Position numbers and translations under genes: made by a program. A stretch of 64,000 bases of DNA from NCBI RefSeq assembly GCF_028307215.1, contig NZ_JAQMHV010000009.1, positions 1 to 64,000 of the forward strand, read 5' to 3'. Of the stretch, positions 19,141 to 27,967 are shown piece by piece (within the stretch, counting starts at the first letter, position 1; every line of letters begins with the position of its first letter). Origin of the DNA: Falsirhodobacter sp. 20TX0035. GTDB taxonomy: Bacteria; Pseudomonadota; Alphaproteobacteria; Rhodobacterales; Rhodobacteraceae. Below the pieces are notes generated by a model. That model was not told the origin of the DNA. It was given only the letters and a program-made list of their open reading frames with translations, and did no database searches.

Positions 19141-19503
19141 TCAGACTTGGCCATGGACGACCGCCACCGAGTCCATCATCTGAACTTCCACCGACACGGT
19201 CAGCGTGCGGTCGGGAACGGGTGCGGTGCTGGCAATCACGGCATCACGGGCCGTTTCGGAAATGGCCTTGAGGATTCGGTCCTCCCGACCCGAACGCGTG
19301 CGGATGAGGATCGTCACGAAGCCCTTCGCGGCATCGGTGTCGGTTCCCGCGTGCCAGATGGTGTGGCGGACGGCGCGTGTCTTCACGGACTCGGCGGTCA
19401 AGTGGCCGCAGGTGCACAAGGCGACATGCACGGCTTCCGCGATCCGCGCGGGATCCCCCCAGACCTCGATGTTGCCGGAACATTCGACGATCACGTGCGG
19501 CAT
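19141..19503 (-). CDS. 5-carboxymethyl-2-hydroxymuconate isomerase-like tautomerase
   Basis: The 120-residue protein starts MPHVIVECSGNI, so Pro-2 can act as the catalytic base as in the CHMI (HpaF) branch of the tautomerase superfamily. The C-terminal part VPDRTLTVSVEVQMMD fits the same family. It is the last gene of the minus-strand tct cluster, 16 bp after the PrpB-family gene. It may isomerise an unsaturated di- or tricarboxylate. No homoprotocatechuate genes accompany it, so the classical HpaF role is doubtful. Confidence 0.72.
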   Translation of the reverse strand: MPHVIVECSGNIEVWGDPARIAEAVHVALCTCGHLTAESVKTRAVRHTIWHAGTDTDAAKGFVTILIRTRSGREDRILKAISETARDAVIASTAPVPDRTLTVSVEVQMMDSVAVVHGQV

Positions 19504-19519
19504 GTGTTGTCCTTTGATG

Positions 19520-20416
19520 TCATGGCAGCACGCTGCGGCGGATGCCCGCGTCCAGATCCTCGAACGCGAAGTAGCCGAGGGTGTCGTAGAGCTCCTGCCG
19601 CGTCTGCATCGCGGGCAGCATCGCGTCGGTGCAGTCGTGATCGCGCAGCGCGGCGTAAAGGTTTTCCTGCGCCCGGTTCGCCACCCGCAGGGACGAGACG
19701 GGCCAGATCACCATCCGGTAGCCCAGATCCTCCAGTTCGGCGCCGGTCAGGCGGGGGGTGCGGCCGAACTCCGTCATGTTGGCAAGAAGCGGGATGCCCG
19801 GAAGCGCTTCGGCGAAGGTGCGCATCATCCCCACATCGGTCAGCGCCTCGGGGAAGATCGCGTCGGCCCCGGCCTCCAGATAAAGATGGGCGCGTGAGAT
19901 CGCGGCGTCGATGCCTTCGTTGGCGACGGCGTCGGTGCGGGCGATGACGACCAGATCGCGGCGGGCGCGGCAGACCGCGGCGATCTTGGCGGCCATGTCG
20001 GCCGGCGTGGCCAGACGCTTGTCGGACAGATGACCGCACTTCTTCGGCAGGATCTGGTCTTCCAGATGGATCGCGGCGGCGCCCGCCTCCTCGAACCGGC
20101 GCACCATGACCATGGCGTTCAGCGCCTCGCCATAGCCGGTGTCGGCATCCACGAGCACCGGAAGTCCCGAAGCACCTGCCACCTGGCGGATGAAGAAGCA
20201 TACGTCGTCAATTGTGATCAGGCCCAGATCGGGCAGGCCCATCGACGCGCTCATCGCAGCACCCGAAAGATATAGGCCTTCAAAACCCGCGCCGCGGGCC
20301 TGAAGCGCCGCTTGGCCGTTATGCGCACCGGGCAGACGGAAGATCGTCGGATCCGCAAGCCGGTCGTGAAAGCGCCGCCCAGCCGGGATGTTGTCGTGGT
20401 GTGTGAGGAACGTCAT
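19520..20416 (-). CDS. Isocitrate lyase/PEP mutase-family lyase (PrpB-like)
   Basis: The 298-residue protein starts at 20416 (MTFLTHHDNIPAG); a longer open frame is antisense to tctA and rejected. Family signatures are LPVLVDADTGYGEALN (Mg-binding Asp), IHLEDQILPKKCGHLSDK (the K-K/R-C-G-H active-site loop), VVIARTDA and an AGADAIFPEAL strand. The KKCGH loop suits methylisocitrate lyase, dimethylmalate lyase or related C-C lyases giving pyruvate or glyoxylate. Being downstream of tctCBA on the same strand, it probably cleaves a carboxylate imported by that transporter. No prpC or prpD gene is present here. Confidence 0.82.
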   Translation of the reverse strand: MTFLTHHDNIPAGRRFHDRLADPTIFRLPGAHNGQAALQARGAGFEGLYLSGAAMSASMGLPDLGLITIDDVCFFIRQVAGASGLPVLVDADTGYGEALNAMVMVRRFEEAGAAAIHLEDQILPKKCGHLSDKRLATPADMAAKIAAVCRARRDLVVIARTDAVANEGIDAAISRAHLYLEAGADAIFPEALTDVGMMRTFAEALPGIPLLANMTEFGRTPRLTGAELEDLGYRMVIWPVSSLRVANRAQENLYAALRDHDCTDAMLPAMQTRQELYDTLGYFAFEDLDAGIRRSVLP

Positions 20417-20417
20417 C

Positions 20418-21938
20418 TCAATCCTCCGACAAGCGGGCTTCGGGGGGAAGCAGGCGGCGCAGCACATGCGGAAGGACGAGAATGGCCACGGCTGCGGCCC
20501 ACAGGACAATGGCGATCCAGCTGGACCACAGGATCTGCGCATCCCCGGCGGACAGCGACAGGGCGCGGCGCAGGTTCGTCTCAAGGATCCCGCCCAGCAC
20601 GAAGCCGAGGATCAGAGGCGCCATCGGCACCTGCAGGCGACGCAACCAATAGGCGATCGCCCCTACCGCGACCATCAGGACCAGATCGAAGCTGGCCGAC
20701 TTGCCGGAATAGACGCCAACGGCGGACACCACCACGATGAAGGGCACCAGCACCCATGCCGGAACCGTCAGCATCCGGGCGAACACCCCCACCAGCGGGA
20801 TGTTCATGGCCAGCAGCATGATATTCCCGATGAACAACGAGGCGATCAGACCCCAGACCAGATCCGGCTGCGAGGTGAACAGCATCGGCCCCGGCGTCAG
20901 GTTGTAGAGGGTGAGCACGCCCAGCATGATCGCCGTCGTGCCCGAACTGGGAATGCCCAAGGTCAGCATCGGGATGAAGTTGGAGTTGGAGGCCGAGTTG
21001 TTCGCAGCCTCCACCGTGGCCAGCCCGCGCAGGTCGCCGTTGCCGAAGCGGTTCGTCTTCGCGGATCGTTCGGCCATCTTGCGTTCGGTGGAATAGGCAA
21101 GCGCGGAGCCGACGGTGCCGCCGGCGCCCGGCAGCAGCCCGATGAAGAAGCCGATCGCCGACCCGCGCAGCGCAGCGGGGAAGGTGAAGCGCAGTTCCGA
21201 CAGGTTGAACAGCTTGCGCCCGCCCTTCGGGATCTGGACTGACTTCTCGCCGTGGTGGGTCTGCAGCAGGATCAGCAGCTCCGAAATCGCGAAAAGCCCG
21301 ATCACGAGGGTGGAGAAGGCCAGCCCGTCGATCAGGTTCGGCATGTCGAAGGTGTAGCGCATCACGCCGGAGTTGGCGTCGATGCCGATGGTGGACAAGG
21401 CGAGGCCGATCCCGGCTGCCAGAAGCGCCTTCACCGGCTGATCCGCCAGAAGGCCCGTCAGGCAGGCGAAAGCAAACACCATCAGCGCCACGTATTCTAC
21501 CGGCCCGAAGGCCAGCGCCCATTTCGACAGGATGGGCGCGAACAGCACGATCCCGATGGTGGCAAGGAGGGAGCCGATGAACGACGTAACCGCCGAAAGC
21601 GACAACGCCACACCTGCCAGACCCTGACGGGACAGCGGATACCCTTCCAGCGCGGTCATCACGGCCGACGCCTCGCCGGGCACGTTGATGAGGATCGCAC
21701 TGATCCGCCCGCCATATTCCGAGCCGATATAGATGGCCGCCATCAGGATCATGGAGCTTTCGGGCGGCAGGCCGAGCGCGAAGACGACCGGCACGAGCAT
21801 GGCCACGGCGTTGACTGGACCAAGGCCCGGAAGCACCCCCACCATGGTGCCGACGACGGCCCCCATCGCCGCCAGCCCGAGGTTCGTGGGCGTGGCCGCG
21901 ACGGCAAAGCCGTGCATGAGAAACGCCAATGTTTCCAT
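20418..21938 (-). CDS. tctA: Tripartite tricarboxylate transporter, large membrane subunit TctA
   Basis: The 506-residue integral membrane protein starts METLAFLMHGFAVA at 21938, overlapping the tctB stop by one base. TctA hallmarks are GTMVGVLPGLGPVNAVAMLV, an IYIGSEYGGRISAILINVPG stretch and, in the second half, GLLPGAGGTVGSALAY and AANNSASNSNFIPMLTLGIP. With TctB it forms the channel that takes substrate from TctC using a sodium or proton gradient. The whole minus-strand series tctD-tctE-tctC-tctB-tctA-lyase-tautomerase is likely one functional unit. Confidence 0.9.
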   Translation of the reverse strand: METLAFLMHGFAVAATPTNLGLAAMGAVVGTMVGVLPGLGPVNAVAMLVPVVFALGLPPESSMILMAAIYIGSEYGGRISAILINVPGEASAVMTALEGYPLSRQGLAGVALSLSAVTSFIGSLLATIGIVLFAPILSKWALAFGPVEYVALMVFAFACLTGLLADQPVKALLAAGIGLALSTIGIDANSGVMRYTFDMPNLIDGLAFSTLVIGLFAISELLILLQTHHGEKSVQIPKGGRKLFNLSELRFTFPAALRGSAIGFFIGLLPGAGGTVGSALAYSTERKMAERSAKTNRFGNGDLRGLATVEAANNSASNSNFIPMLTLGIPSSGTTAIMLGVLTLYNLTPGPMLFTSQPDLVWGLIASLFIGNIMLLAMNIPLVGVFARMLTVPAWVLVPFIVVVSAVGVYSGKSASFDLVLMVAVGAIAYWLRRLQVPMAPLILGFVLGGILETNLRRALSLSAGDAQILWSSWIAIVLWAAAVAILVLPHVLRRLLPPEARLSED

Positions 21939-22378
21939 CACAGAAGATCCCCCAGAAGGCCGGTCGGAAGCACCACGTCGAGACCGTGGTCGAAAAGCAG
22001 GTAGGACCCGACCGACAGGACGACGGCCGAAAGGATGGCCTGATGCGGTTTGGCACCGAAGATCAGCGCGACGACCGTGCTCATCCCCAGGGTAGACAGG
22101 ACATAGCCAAGACGTTCGAACAGGACGGCATAGATCAGCAGCGTCAAGCAAAGCATGATCAGCCCTATGAGGGTCTTGCGGTTGACCGGTTCCGCCTCGC
22201 CCCCGCCCTGAACCAGCAGGATCGCGCCGCAGATGCCGATCACAAGGGCGGTGATCATCGGAAAGGCCCGCGGCCCCACCGGTTCGTAGGCGAAGGGCGC
22301 GACGAGACCCCAGCCGAAGATCGCAAGAATGGCGGCCATGAGCAATGCCACGGCCCCGAGGGTTCTGTTGTTGCTCAT
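21938..22378 (-). CDS. tctB: Tripartite tricarboxylate transporter, small subunit TctB
   Basis: The 146-residue membrane protein has four predicted helices (about 8-28, 37-55, 71-90, 110-135). The motif PVGPRAFPMITALVIGICG is the typical TctB G-P-x-x-F/W-P segment. It is placed between tctC (10 bp gap) and tctA (1 bp overlap). It stabilises the transporter; little else can be read. Confidence 0.87.
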   Translation of the reverse strand: MSNNRTLGAVALLMAAILAIFGWGLVAPFAYEPVGPRAFPMITALVIGICGAILLVQGGGEAEPVNRKTLIGLIMLCLTLLIYAVLFERLGYVLSTLGMSTVVALIFGAKPHQAILSAVVLSVGSYLLFDHGLDVVLPTGLLGDLL

Positions 22379-22388
22379 GGCCCTGTCC

Positions 22389-23378
22389 TTACTGCCGGAC
22401 CAGCTCGAACTCGGTGGCGAGCGTGCGGTAGTCGGCGACGGAGGTTTTCACGAAGGTGTCCAGTTCCTCACCGGTCATCGGCAGGGGCAGCAGATTGCGG
22501 CTTTGCAGAAGTGCGGCGTAGCCGGGAGCCTCCATCGCCGTCTTGAAGCTGTCGGCCCACCATTGGTAATCCTCGTCCGACACCTCGGGTCCGACGTAGA
22601 AGCCGCGCACGATGGGCCATTCGATGTCGAAGCCCTGCTCCTTCGCGGTGGGAACCTCCGCCAGCTTGCCCGGCAGGCGCTCATCGGCGAAAATGGCCAG
22701 AAGCTTCAGCGGGGCGCCGCCGTCGATGGCCGCTTGGCTATCGCCCACATCGTTCATGCAGGCCTGCACGTGGCCGCCCTGAAGCGCGGTGGCGCAGTCG
22801 CCGCCGCCCTCGAACGCGACGAAGCGCATGGATTTGTGGTCGATCCCCGCAGCGCGTGCCGTCAGGGCGGCCTTCATCCAGTCTTGGCTGCCGATCGTGC
22901 CGCCGGCGCCCAAGATGACCGAACCGGAATCGGCCTTGATCGCGTCCATCATTGCGGAAAGGGAATCGTATTCGCTGTCTGCGGGCACGACGACCGCGCC
23001 GTAATCCGTGCCGATCGACGCGACCCAACGCACGTCGTCCACGTCATGCGCGCCGAACTTGCCCTGGGCAAGGTTCAGGAGCGAACCTGCCGAAAAGGCG
23101 ACGATCGTGCCTGGTTCGTCGTTGCGCTGGCCGACGACGGTGCTGAACGCCACCGCCCCGATGCCGCCTGGCATGTAGGACACGCGCATGGGCGAAGGCA
23201 GGATGTCCGCCTCCGTCATGGCGGCCTGCGCCAGCTTGCAGGTGATGTCGAAGCCGCCGCCCGGCTGAGCGGGCGCGATGCATTCGGGACGGTCCGGGGC
23301 GGCGGATGCCACCGTGACGGAGGCCGCGACTGCAGTTCCAGCCAGCATAGCAATGCGGCCAAGATTGGTATGAATCAT
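22389..23378 (-). CDS. tctC: Tripartite tricarboxylate transporter, periplasmic binding protein TctC
   Basis: The 329-residue protein has a Sec signal peptide (cleavage after VASA, about residue 26). The TctC/Bug fold is shown by CIAPAQPGGGFDITCKLAQ, then VSYMPGGIGAVAF, then ILGAGGTIGSQDWMKA. It binds carboxylates between two lobes. GGGAGGGGATC precedes the ATG. The upstream 88-bp gap contains a tandem repeat at 23439-23460 that is the likely TctD site, so induction by extracellular substrate via TctE/TctD is expected. Confidence 0.9.
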   Translation of the reverse strand: MIHTNLGRIAMLAGTAVAASVTVASAAPDRPECIAPAQPGGGFDITCKLAQAAMTEADILPSPMRVSYMPGGIGAVAFSTVVGQRNDEPGTIVAFSAGSLLNLAQGKFGAHDVDDVRWVASIGTDYGAVVVPADSEYDSLSAMMDAIKADSGSVILGAGGTIGSQDWMKAALTARAAGIDHKSMRFVAFEGGGDCATALQGGHVQACMNDVGDSQAAIDGGAPLKLLAIFADERLPGKLAEVPTAKEQGFDIEWPIVRGFYVGPEVSDEDYQWWADSFKTAMEAPGYAALLQSRNLLPLPMTGEELDTFVKTSVADYRTLATEFELVRQ

Positions 23379-23438
23379 GATCCCCTCCCAAGGATATCTG
23401 CAGAGTCTCCCAACTCTTCCATCCTTGCTACAGAGGGC

Positions 23439-23460
23439 TAGCTTTCAGTTAGCTTTCAGT
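23439..23460 (-). promoter_or_regulatory. Tandem 11-bp direct repeat, probable TctD binding site
   Basis: The sequence TAGCTTTCAGT occurs twice without a gap (23439-23449 and 23450-23460); on the coding strand it reads ACTGAAAGCTA twice. A perfect 11-bp tandem repeat is the classic site for an OmpR/PhoB-family response-regulator dimer. It lies about 60-80 bp upstream of the tctC start and directly after tctE, as expected for TctD activation of tctCBA. Confidence 0.75.
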
Positions 23461-23466
23461 TTGTGC

Positions 23467-24891
23467 TTATTTCGTATCGGGAATTCGCATTCCGGCGGAA
23501 AGGCCACCGTCCGGCATGTTCTTCAGGATCAGCTCCCCTCCAAGGGTTTTCATGATCTGCTGGACGATGGTCAGGCCCAGACCACTGCTGGTCGGTTCGC
23601 TTCGCTGTTCTTCGTTTATGTTGAACCTTTGGCCGGACCGAAGCTTGTGGAGCATGGTGTCGGACAGGCCGGTGCCGAAATCGCGCACATCGATAAAGGA
23701 TGCAGTGCCCTGTCGATAGGCGGATAGAATGACCCGTCCATTCCGGGGGCTGGCGATGATGGCATTATCGACGAGATTGCTGATAGCCTCGAACAACAAG
23801 GCCTCCGGTGCGTTCATTGCGGGAATATCCGCCGCCACGTCCACCTCCAACAGGATACGGCGTTGCCGGGCCGGTCCCACATGCAGGCGCACCACGTCGT
23901 CGAGCAGTTTGGAGACGTCGATCGGACGGTCGGACCCGTCTCTCCACATCGCGTCGTTGCGGGCATGGGCCAAACTCAGCAGTTGACCGGTCAGCCGTGC
24001 GGAACGGGTGACGATTTCCCGCATGGCTGCATGGATTTCGTCCAGACGTTCCGGCTTTTCCGTTTGCGAGGCGAGATCGATCTGGGCCCGCAGGACGGCA
24101 AGCGGCGTCTTCAGCTGGTGAGAGGCATCTTCGATGAAGCGGCGCTGCGCCTCGGCCTGAAGACGGTGGCGATCCACCAGACGATTGACCGATCGCACAA
24201 GCGGCTGCACGTCCAGAGGCAGGCCGGTGGGATCGACCTGTCGCAAATCGTCCGAGCTGCGCTGGTCTAACCGGTCGCGAAGCGCGCGGAGGGGCTTCAA
24301 ACCGGCATGCAGGCCCAAGGCCAGAAGCAATGTCACCGCCAGCAAAGCGGAAAAATCCCGCAGCATGGTCCGGCTCAGGACCGTGCGTAGAAATTCCTGA
24401 CGCGAGCCTGTCGTCTCGGCCACTTCGATGATCAGGTTCTGACCCTGTTTCGCACCATATAACGGAGGATCGAGCGCTCGCATATAAGCCCCCACACGAA
24501 TGGACCGTCCGAAATAGGTGGCATTGTAGAAGGTCACTTCGTTCGGCCGCAATTTGGCAGGCACTGGCAAAAGCGCGTCGCCGATCTGGACCAGCCCATC
24601 ATCGGTTGACACGCGGAACAGCACTTCGCCGTCGGCGGTGGCTTGGAAACTTTCAAACAGCGGATAGGGAAGCTCGATGCCAAGACCGCCGCTTTCGGTG
24701 GAAATCCTCAGATCGATGGCACGAATGGCCCCGCTGAGGGAACGATCATAAGCGCTGTCCGCGACCTCTCGCAGGCTTTGGATCGTCAGAAGAAGCCCCG
24801 TCGACATCAGGACCACCAGCATTGGCAGCATCCACAAGGCCAATGTCTTCCATAGCGCCCTTCCGGAAACAGGGCGGGGCTTTCTGATCAT
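23467..24891 (-). CDS. tctE: Sensor histidine kinase TctE
   Basis: The 474-residue membrane kinase has a first helix at about 16-36 and a second at about 180-195, and between them a periplasmic sensor of about 140 residues typical of TctE. The H-box is DASHQLKTPLAVLR with H258, the N-box is FEAISNLVDNAI, and the G-boxes are DFGTGLSD and SGLGLTI. It senses the tricarboxylate-type substrate and phosphorylates TctD. Its start overlaps the tctD stop by 4 bp. It ends 88 bp before tctC. Confidence 0.9.
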   Translation of the reverse strand: MIRKPRPVSGRALWKTLALWMLPMLVVLMSTGLLLTIQSLREVADSAYDRSLSGAIRAIDLRISTESGGLGIELPYPLFESFQATADGEVLFRVSTDDGLVQIGDALLPVPAKLRPNEVTFYNATYFGRSIRVGAYMRALDPPLYGAKQGQNLIIEVAETTGSRQEFLRTVLSRTMLRDFSALLAVTLLLALGLHAGLKPLRALRDRLDQRSSDDLRQVDPTGLPLDVQPLVRSVNRLVDRHRLQAEAQRRFIEDASHQLKTPLAVLRAQIDLASQTEKPERLDEIHAAMREIVTRSARLTGQLLSLAHARNDAMWRDGSDRPIDVSKLLDDVVRLHVGPARQRRILLEVDVAADIPAMNAPEALLFEAISNLVDNAIIASPRNGRVILSAYRQGTASFIDVRDFGTGLSDTMLHKLRSGQRFNINEEQRSEPTSSGLGLTIVQQIMKTLGGELILKNMPDGGLSAGMRIPDTK

Positions 24892-25562
24892 GCGTCCGCT
24901 TCCGCTTCCAGCAGATAGCCCACGCCGCGCAAGGTGACGATCTGGACGCTTCCTTCGCCCAGTTTCTTGCGAAGGCGGTGCACGATGACCTCGATCGCTT
25001 CGGGGTTGAGGTCCTCTTCCATGGTCACGAGACGGTCGATGATCTGCTGCTTCGACAGCGGGTCGCCCTGTTTCTGGATCAGCAATCGCAGAACCGCGTG
25101 TTCTCTGGGTGAGAATGACAGATGCCGGCCCGTCAGGGTGAAGCTCTGGCTCGCTTGGTCAAAGCTCAGGGGCCCGCAGGTATAGATCCCTCTTGCCCGG
25201 CCATGGCTGCGCCGGATCAGCGCGTGAAGGCGGACCTCCAGTTCCTCTATGGCCAGCGGTTTGCCCATGAAGTCATCCGCACCATCGCGCAGCAAGGCCA
25301 CTCGTTGTGCGAGAGTGTCGCGTGCCGTCATGACAAGCACGGGCGTCTCGTTTCCCCGGGCCTTGAGGCGCGCCAGAAGCTGCGATCCAGAAAGAAATGG
25401 CAGCCCGAGATCCAGAAGGATCACATCGAAATCCTCCGCAAGAGCACGCTGCTCCGCCATTCGGCCGTCATCGGCCCAATCGATGTGAAAACCACGCTGC
25501 ACAAGGCCCTGCATGAGCCAGTCGGCAAGTTCGTGGTCATCTTCGACAAGCAGCAGGCGCAT
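24888..25562 (-). CDS. tctD: OmpR-family response regulator TctD
   Basis: The 224-residue protein has a receiver domain at 1-115 with acidic pocket E7/D8 and phosphorylated D51 (VILLDLGLPF), a conserved Thr in LVMTARD, and a Lys in DDFMGKPL. A winged-helix DNA-binding domain follows at 125-220 (FSPREHAVLRLLIQ, VIVHRLRKKLG, VTLRGVGYLLE). The ATG at 25562 is chosen because the receiver domain begins there. It should bind the tandem repeat at 23439-23460 and turn on tctCBA. Confidence 0.9.
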   Translation of the reverse strand: MRLLLVEDDHELADWLMQGLVQRGFHIDWADDGRMAEQRALAEDFDVILLDLGLPFLSGSQLLARLKARGNETPVLVMTARDTLAQRVALLRDGADDFMGKPLAIEELEVRLHALIRRSHGRARGIYTCGPLSFDQASQSFTLTGRHLSFSPREHAVLRLLIQKQGDPLSKQQIIDRLVTMEEDLNPEAIEVIVHRLRKKLGEGSVQIVTLRGVGYLLEAEADA

Positions 25563-25749
25563 GACGTCAGTCCGATCAATACTGCGGTTTCGGATGATAC
25601 CACCGCGTTTGCCCTCGCCACGTCGATGATCACGATGCAGCGAACGTGTGGCCTCAAAGATTTGCCGATCTTTGGTTCGGATCGGCAAACCCGTGCCTCT
25701 TATAAAGAGATTGATAGTGGCCCACACCTTATGCGGGCCGCTTGTCTGG

Positions 25750-27045
25750 TCACATCAGGAACGTCAAGACCAGGTTCATCAGCAGCGCGGCGACGAAGCC
25801 CACGGGTGCCGCCCGGAACAGCAGACGGCCGAACAGCGACTCGCGCGTGGGTTCATCCGGTGCAGAACCTAGGATAAGGCTCCCACCCGAGGAGAAAGGG
25901 GAAATCGACGTCGCCTGAGCGCCGACGACAATGGCCGTGAACAGCAGCGCCGGGCTGATCGCCATGTTCTCGGCCAGTGCCGGCACCAGCGGAAATAGCG
26001 TCGGCGTCACCACGCCCAGGGTGCTGGAGAACAGCGACATGATCGCCGCCACGACCCCGATGACTACAGGCAGAAGTGCCGGAGGGATGTTCGTGCCAAG
26101 CCAGCTTGCGAGGGCGTCGATGGTGCCGGCCTCGATAGCAACGGAGATCAGCATGCCCATCCCGCAGATCATGATCAGCGTCGACCACGGAACCGAGGCG
26201 ATGGCCTTGCGCTCGTCCCCCAGCTTCAGCAGCAGGGCGATCACGGCGAAGATGCTGGCGATCAGGCCGATGTCGATCTTGGCGTTGATGAAGGCGATCG
26301 TGTCATTGGCGGGCATCATGAGGTGCAGGACCGGACCCGCGAGGACGAGGATCATCATCAGGAGCGTGAGGCCCAGCGTGACGCGCTGCTTGCCGTCCAG
26401 CGGTTCGGGACGTTCGGCATCAATGGCCGCTGCAAGGCCGCGATGGTTGCCGAACAGGAACATCACGACCGTGATGACGACAAAGGGAACGATCATCGTG
26501 GCCGCGAAGATGGCCGTGGCGTTGACGAAGGCCTGCGTGTGGTTGATCCCATTTTCCGTCATCAGTCCCCGGAAGATGATGCCCGACTGGCTGGACATGA
26601 AGTTCGCCCCGGCCAGAGCGCCATAGTTGGCCGCCATCCCGCCCAGGATCAGATCCAGCCCCGTTTTGCGGCAAAGAATCAGCGTTATGGGGGCCATGAA
26701 GGCCAGAACCGTATAATATCCTGCACCCATGCCTGCGATCAGCGTAGAGGTCAGGAAAATCGCATAGGGCAGAACCCACGGCATGTTGCGGCAACGATAC
26801 AGCAGATGCTCGGCCAGTCGGGTCAGCGTGCCGTTGATCAGGGCGAAGCTGTAGAACAGGCACACCGCAAAGATCACGAAGAAGATCCTCAGTGGCCACA
26901 TCCCGATGACGGCATTGGGGCTGAGCCCGAGGCCGAAACAGCCCAGAAGATAAGCGAAGGCGATGGCGAACAGGCCGATGTTGATCCGGGTCGTGTACCC
27001 TAGGATCACGGCCAGAACGATGGCCGCTACGATGACAAGGCTCAT
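25750..27045 (-). CDS. MatC-type dicarboxylate carrier
   Basis: The 431-residue membrane protein has roughly 11-12 helices and belongs to the ion transporter superfamily. The start GYTTRINIGLFAIAFAYLLG matches the N-terminal domain of MatC dicarboxylate/malonate carriers. A second half with IMSLFSSTLGVVTPTLFPLV and ATSISPFSSGGSLILG mirrors the first repeat, which has GANFMSSQSGIIFRG. It is the last gene of the minus-strand unit regulator-lactonase-carrier. The substrate is inferred to be a small dicarboxylate or lactone-derived acid. Confidence 0.8.
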   Translation of the reverse strand: MSLVIVAAIVLAVILGYTTRINIGLFAIAFAYLLGCFGLGLSPNAVIGMWPLRIFFVIFAVCLFYSFALINGTLTRLAEHLLYRCRNMPWVLPYAIFLTSTLIAGMGAGYYTVLAFMAPITLILCRKTGLDLILGGMAANYGALAGANFMSSQSGIIFRGLMTENGINHTQAFVNATAIFAATMIVPFVVITVVMFLFGNHRGLAAAIDAERPEPLDGKQRVTLGLTLLMMILVLAGPVLHLMMPANDTIAFINAKIDIGLIASIFAVIALLLKLGDERKAIASVPWSTLIMICGMGMLISVAIEAGTIDALASWLGTNIPPALLPVVIGVVAAIMSLFSSTLGVVTPTLFPLVPALAENMAISPALLFTAIVVGAQATSISPFSSGGSLILGSAPDEPTRESLFGRLLFRAAPVGFVAALLMNLVLTFLM

Positions 27046-27066
27046 GGGTCCCCTCCCTCAGGTGAC

Positions 27067-27885
27067 TTAGAAGCGGAAAAGCTTGGCTGGATTGGCGACA
27101 AGGATCCGGTCGCGCTCTGCCGCGTCGGGAACCAGCGCATGCAGCCGTGCGACCTGATCCGCGTAATCCGTCGCGGTCTCGTGTTGGGTATGGGGCCAAT
27201 CGCTGCCCCAGACGAAGCGGTCTGTTCCGCCGCAGGCCTCGCGCAGCAGGCGGAAGCTCTGCCAGGCGATCTCCGGCGTCTGCGCGGAGCGGTACGGTGC
27301 CGACAGCTTCACCCACACCGAAGGCGTCCGCGCCAGCACGTCCAGAAAGGCCCGGTGCGCGGGGATTGCGGGATTGATGCCTCCCTGCGGCAGACCGAAA
27401 TGGTCGATCATCACTGTGACGCCGGATGCCGCGATGACGGGCACGACCTCGGCCAGATCGTCGAAGCTGCGCTGGATCTCCACCTGCCAGCGGAATTTGG
27501 AAAGGCGCCCGAAGAAGTCCTGCCAGAGGGCGATTCCGAAATCGTCGATGTCCCGTCCGACGAGGTTGAGGCGCGCCCCCACGAAGCCGCAGGAGTCCAG
27601 CCGCTCCAGCTCGGCATCCGGAATGTCGGGGTCTATCACAGCGACGCCGCGCAGCCGGTCAGGAAAGGCGGTCAGCGCCGCCTCAATGAGGCTGTTGTCG
27701 GTGCCGAAGAAGCTGGGCTGGATCAGCACGCCATGCGACAGACCATGGGCGTCCTGATGCGCAAACCAGTCGGCAAGGGCGGCTTCGTAGGCAGGGCTGT
27801 ATCGGCGTCCCTCGGCCATCGGCGCGTTGGGATGAAAGATGTGGGCATGCGTGTCGATGCCCGTGATGCGGGTTGGGCCAGTCAA
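27067..27885 (-). CDS. Amidohydrolase-family lactonase (LigI/COG3618 type)
   Basis: The 272-residue TIM-barrel hydrolase starts at a TTG (27885) preceded by GAAAGGA; the open frame reaches to 27945 but without a site. Metal/active-site motifs are GIDTHAHIFHP (H-x-H), VMIDHFGLPQ and VWGSDWPH (Asp). This pattern fits the COG3618 branch: 2-pyrone-4,6-dicarboxylate lactonase, L-rhamnono- and L-fucono-lactonases and sulfomuconolactonase. It likely opens a lactone whose acid is carried by the MatC protein 21 bp downstream. Confidence 0.8.
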   Translation of the reverse strand: MTGPTRITGIDTHAHIFHPNAPMAEGRRYSPAYEAALADWFAHQDAHGLSHGVLIQPSFFGTDNSLIEAALTAFPDRLRGVAVIDPDIPDAELERLDSCGFVGARLNLVGRDIDDFGIALWQDFFGRLSKFRWQVEIQRSFDDLAEVVPVIAASGVTVMIDHFGLPQGGINPAIPAHRAFLDVLARTPSVWVKLSAPYRSAQTPEIAWQSFRLLREACGGTDRFVWGSDWPHTQHETATDYADQVARLHALVPDAAERDRILVANPAKLFRF

Positions 27886-27967
27886 GGCGTGTCCTTTCTG
27901 GTAAAAGCATCGGCCCCACCGCCTTGCGGGACCGGATCTCGCCATCCCGAAGGGCGGCGAGGTCGGA

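Noticed and set aside
20388-22004. Long plus-strand frames opposite tctA and tctB
   Set aside because: They are antisense to well-conserved transporter genes and have low-complexity charged composition.
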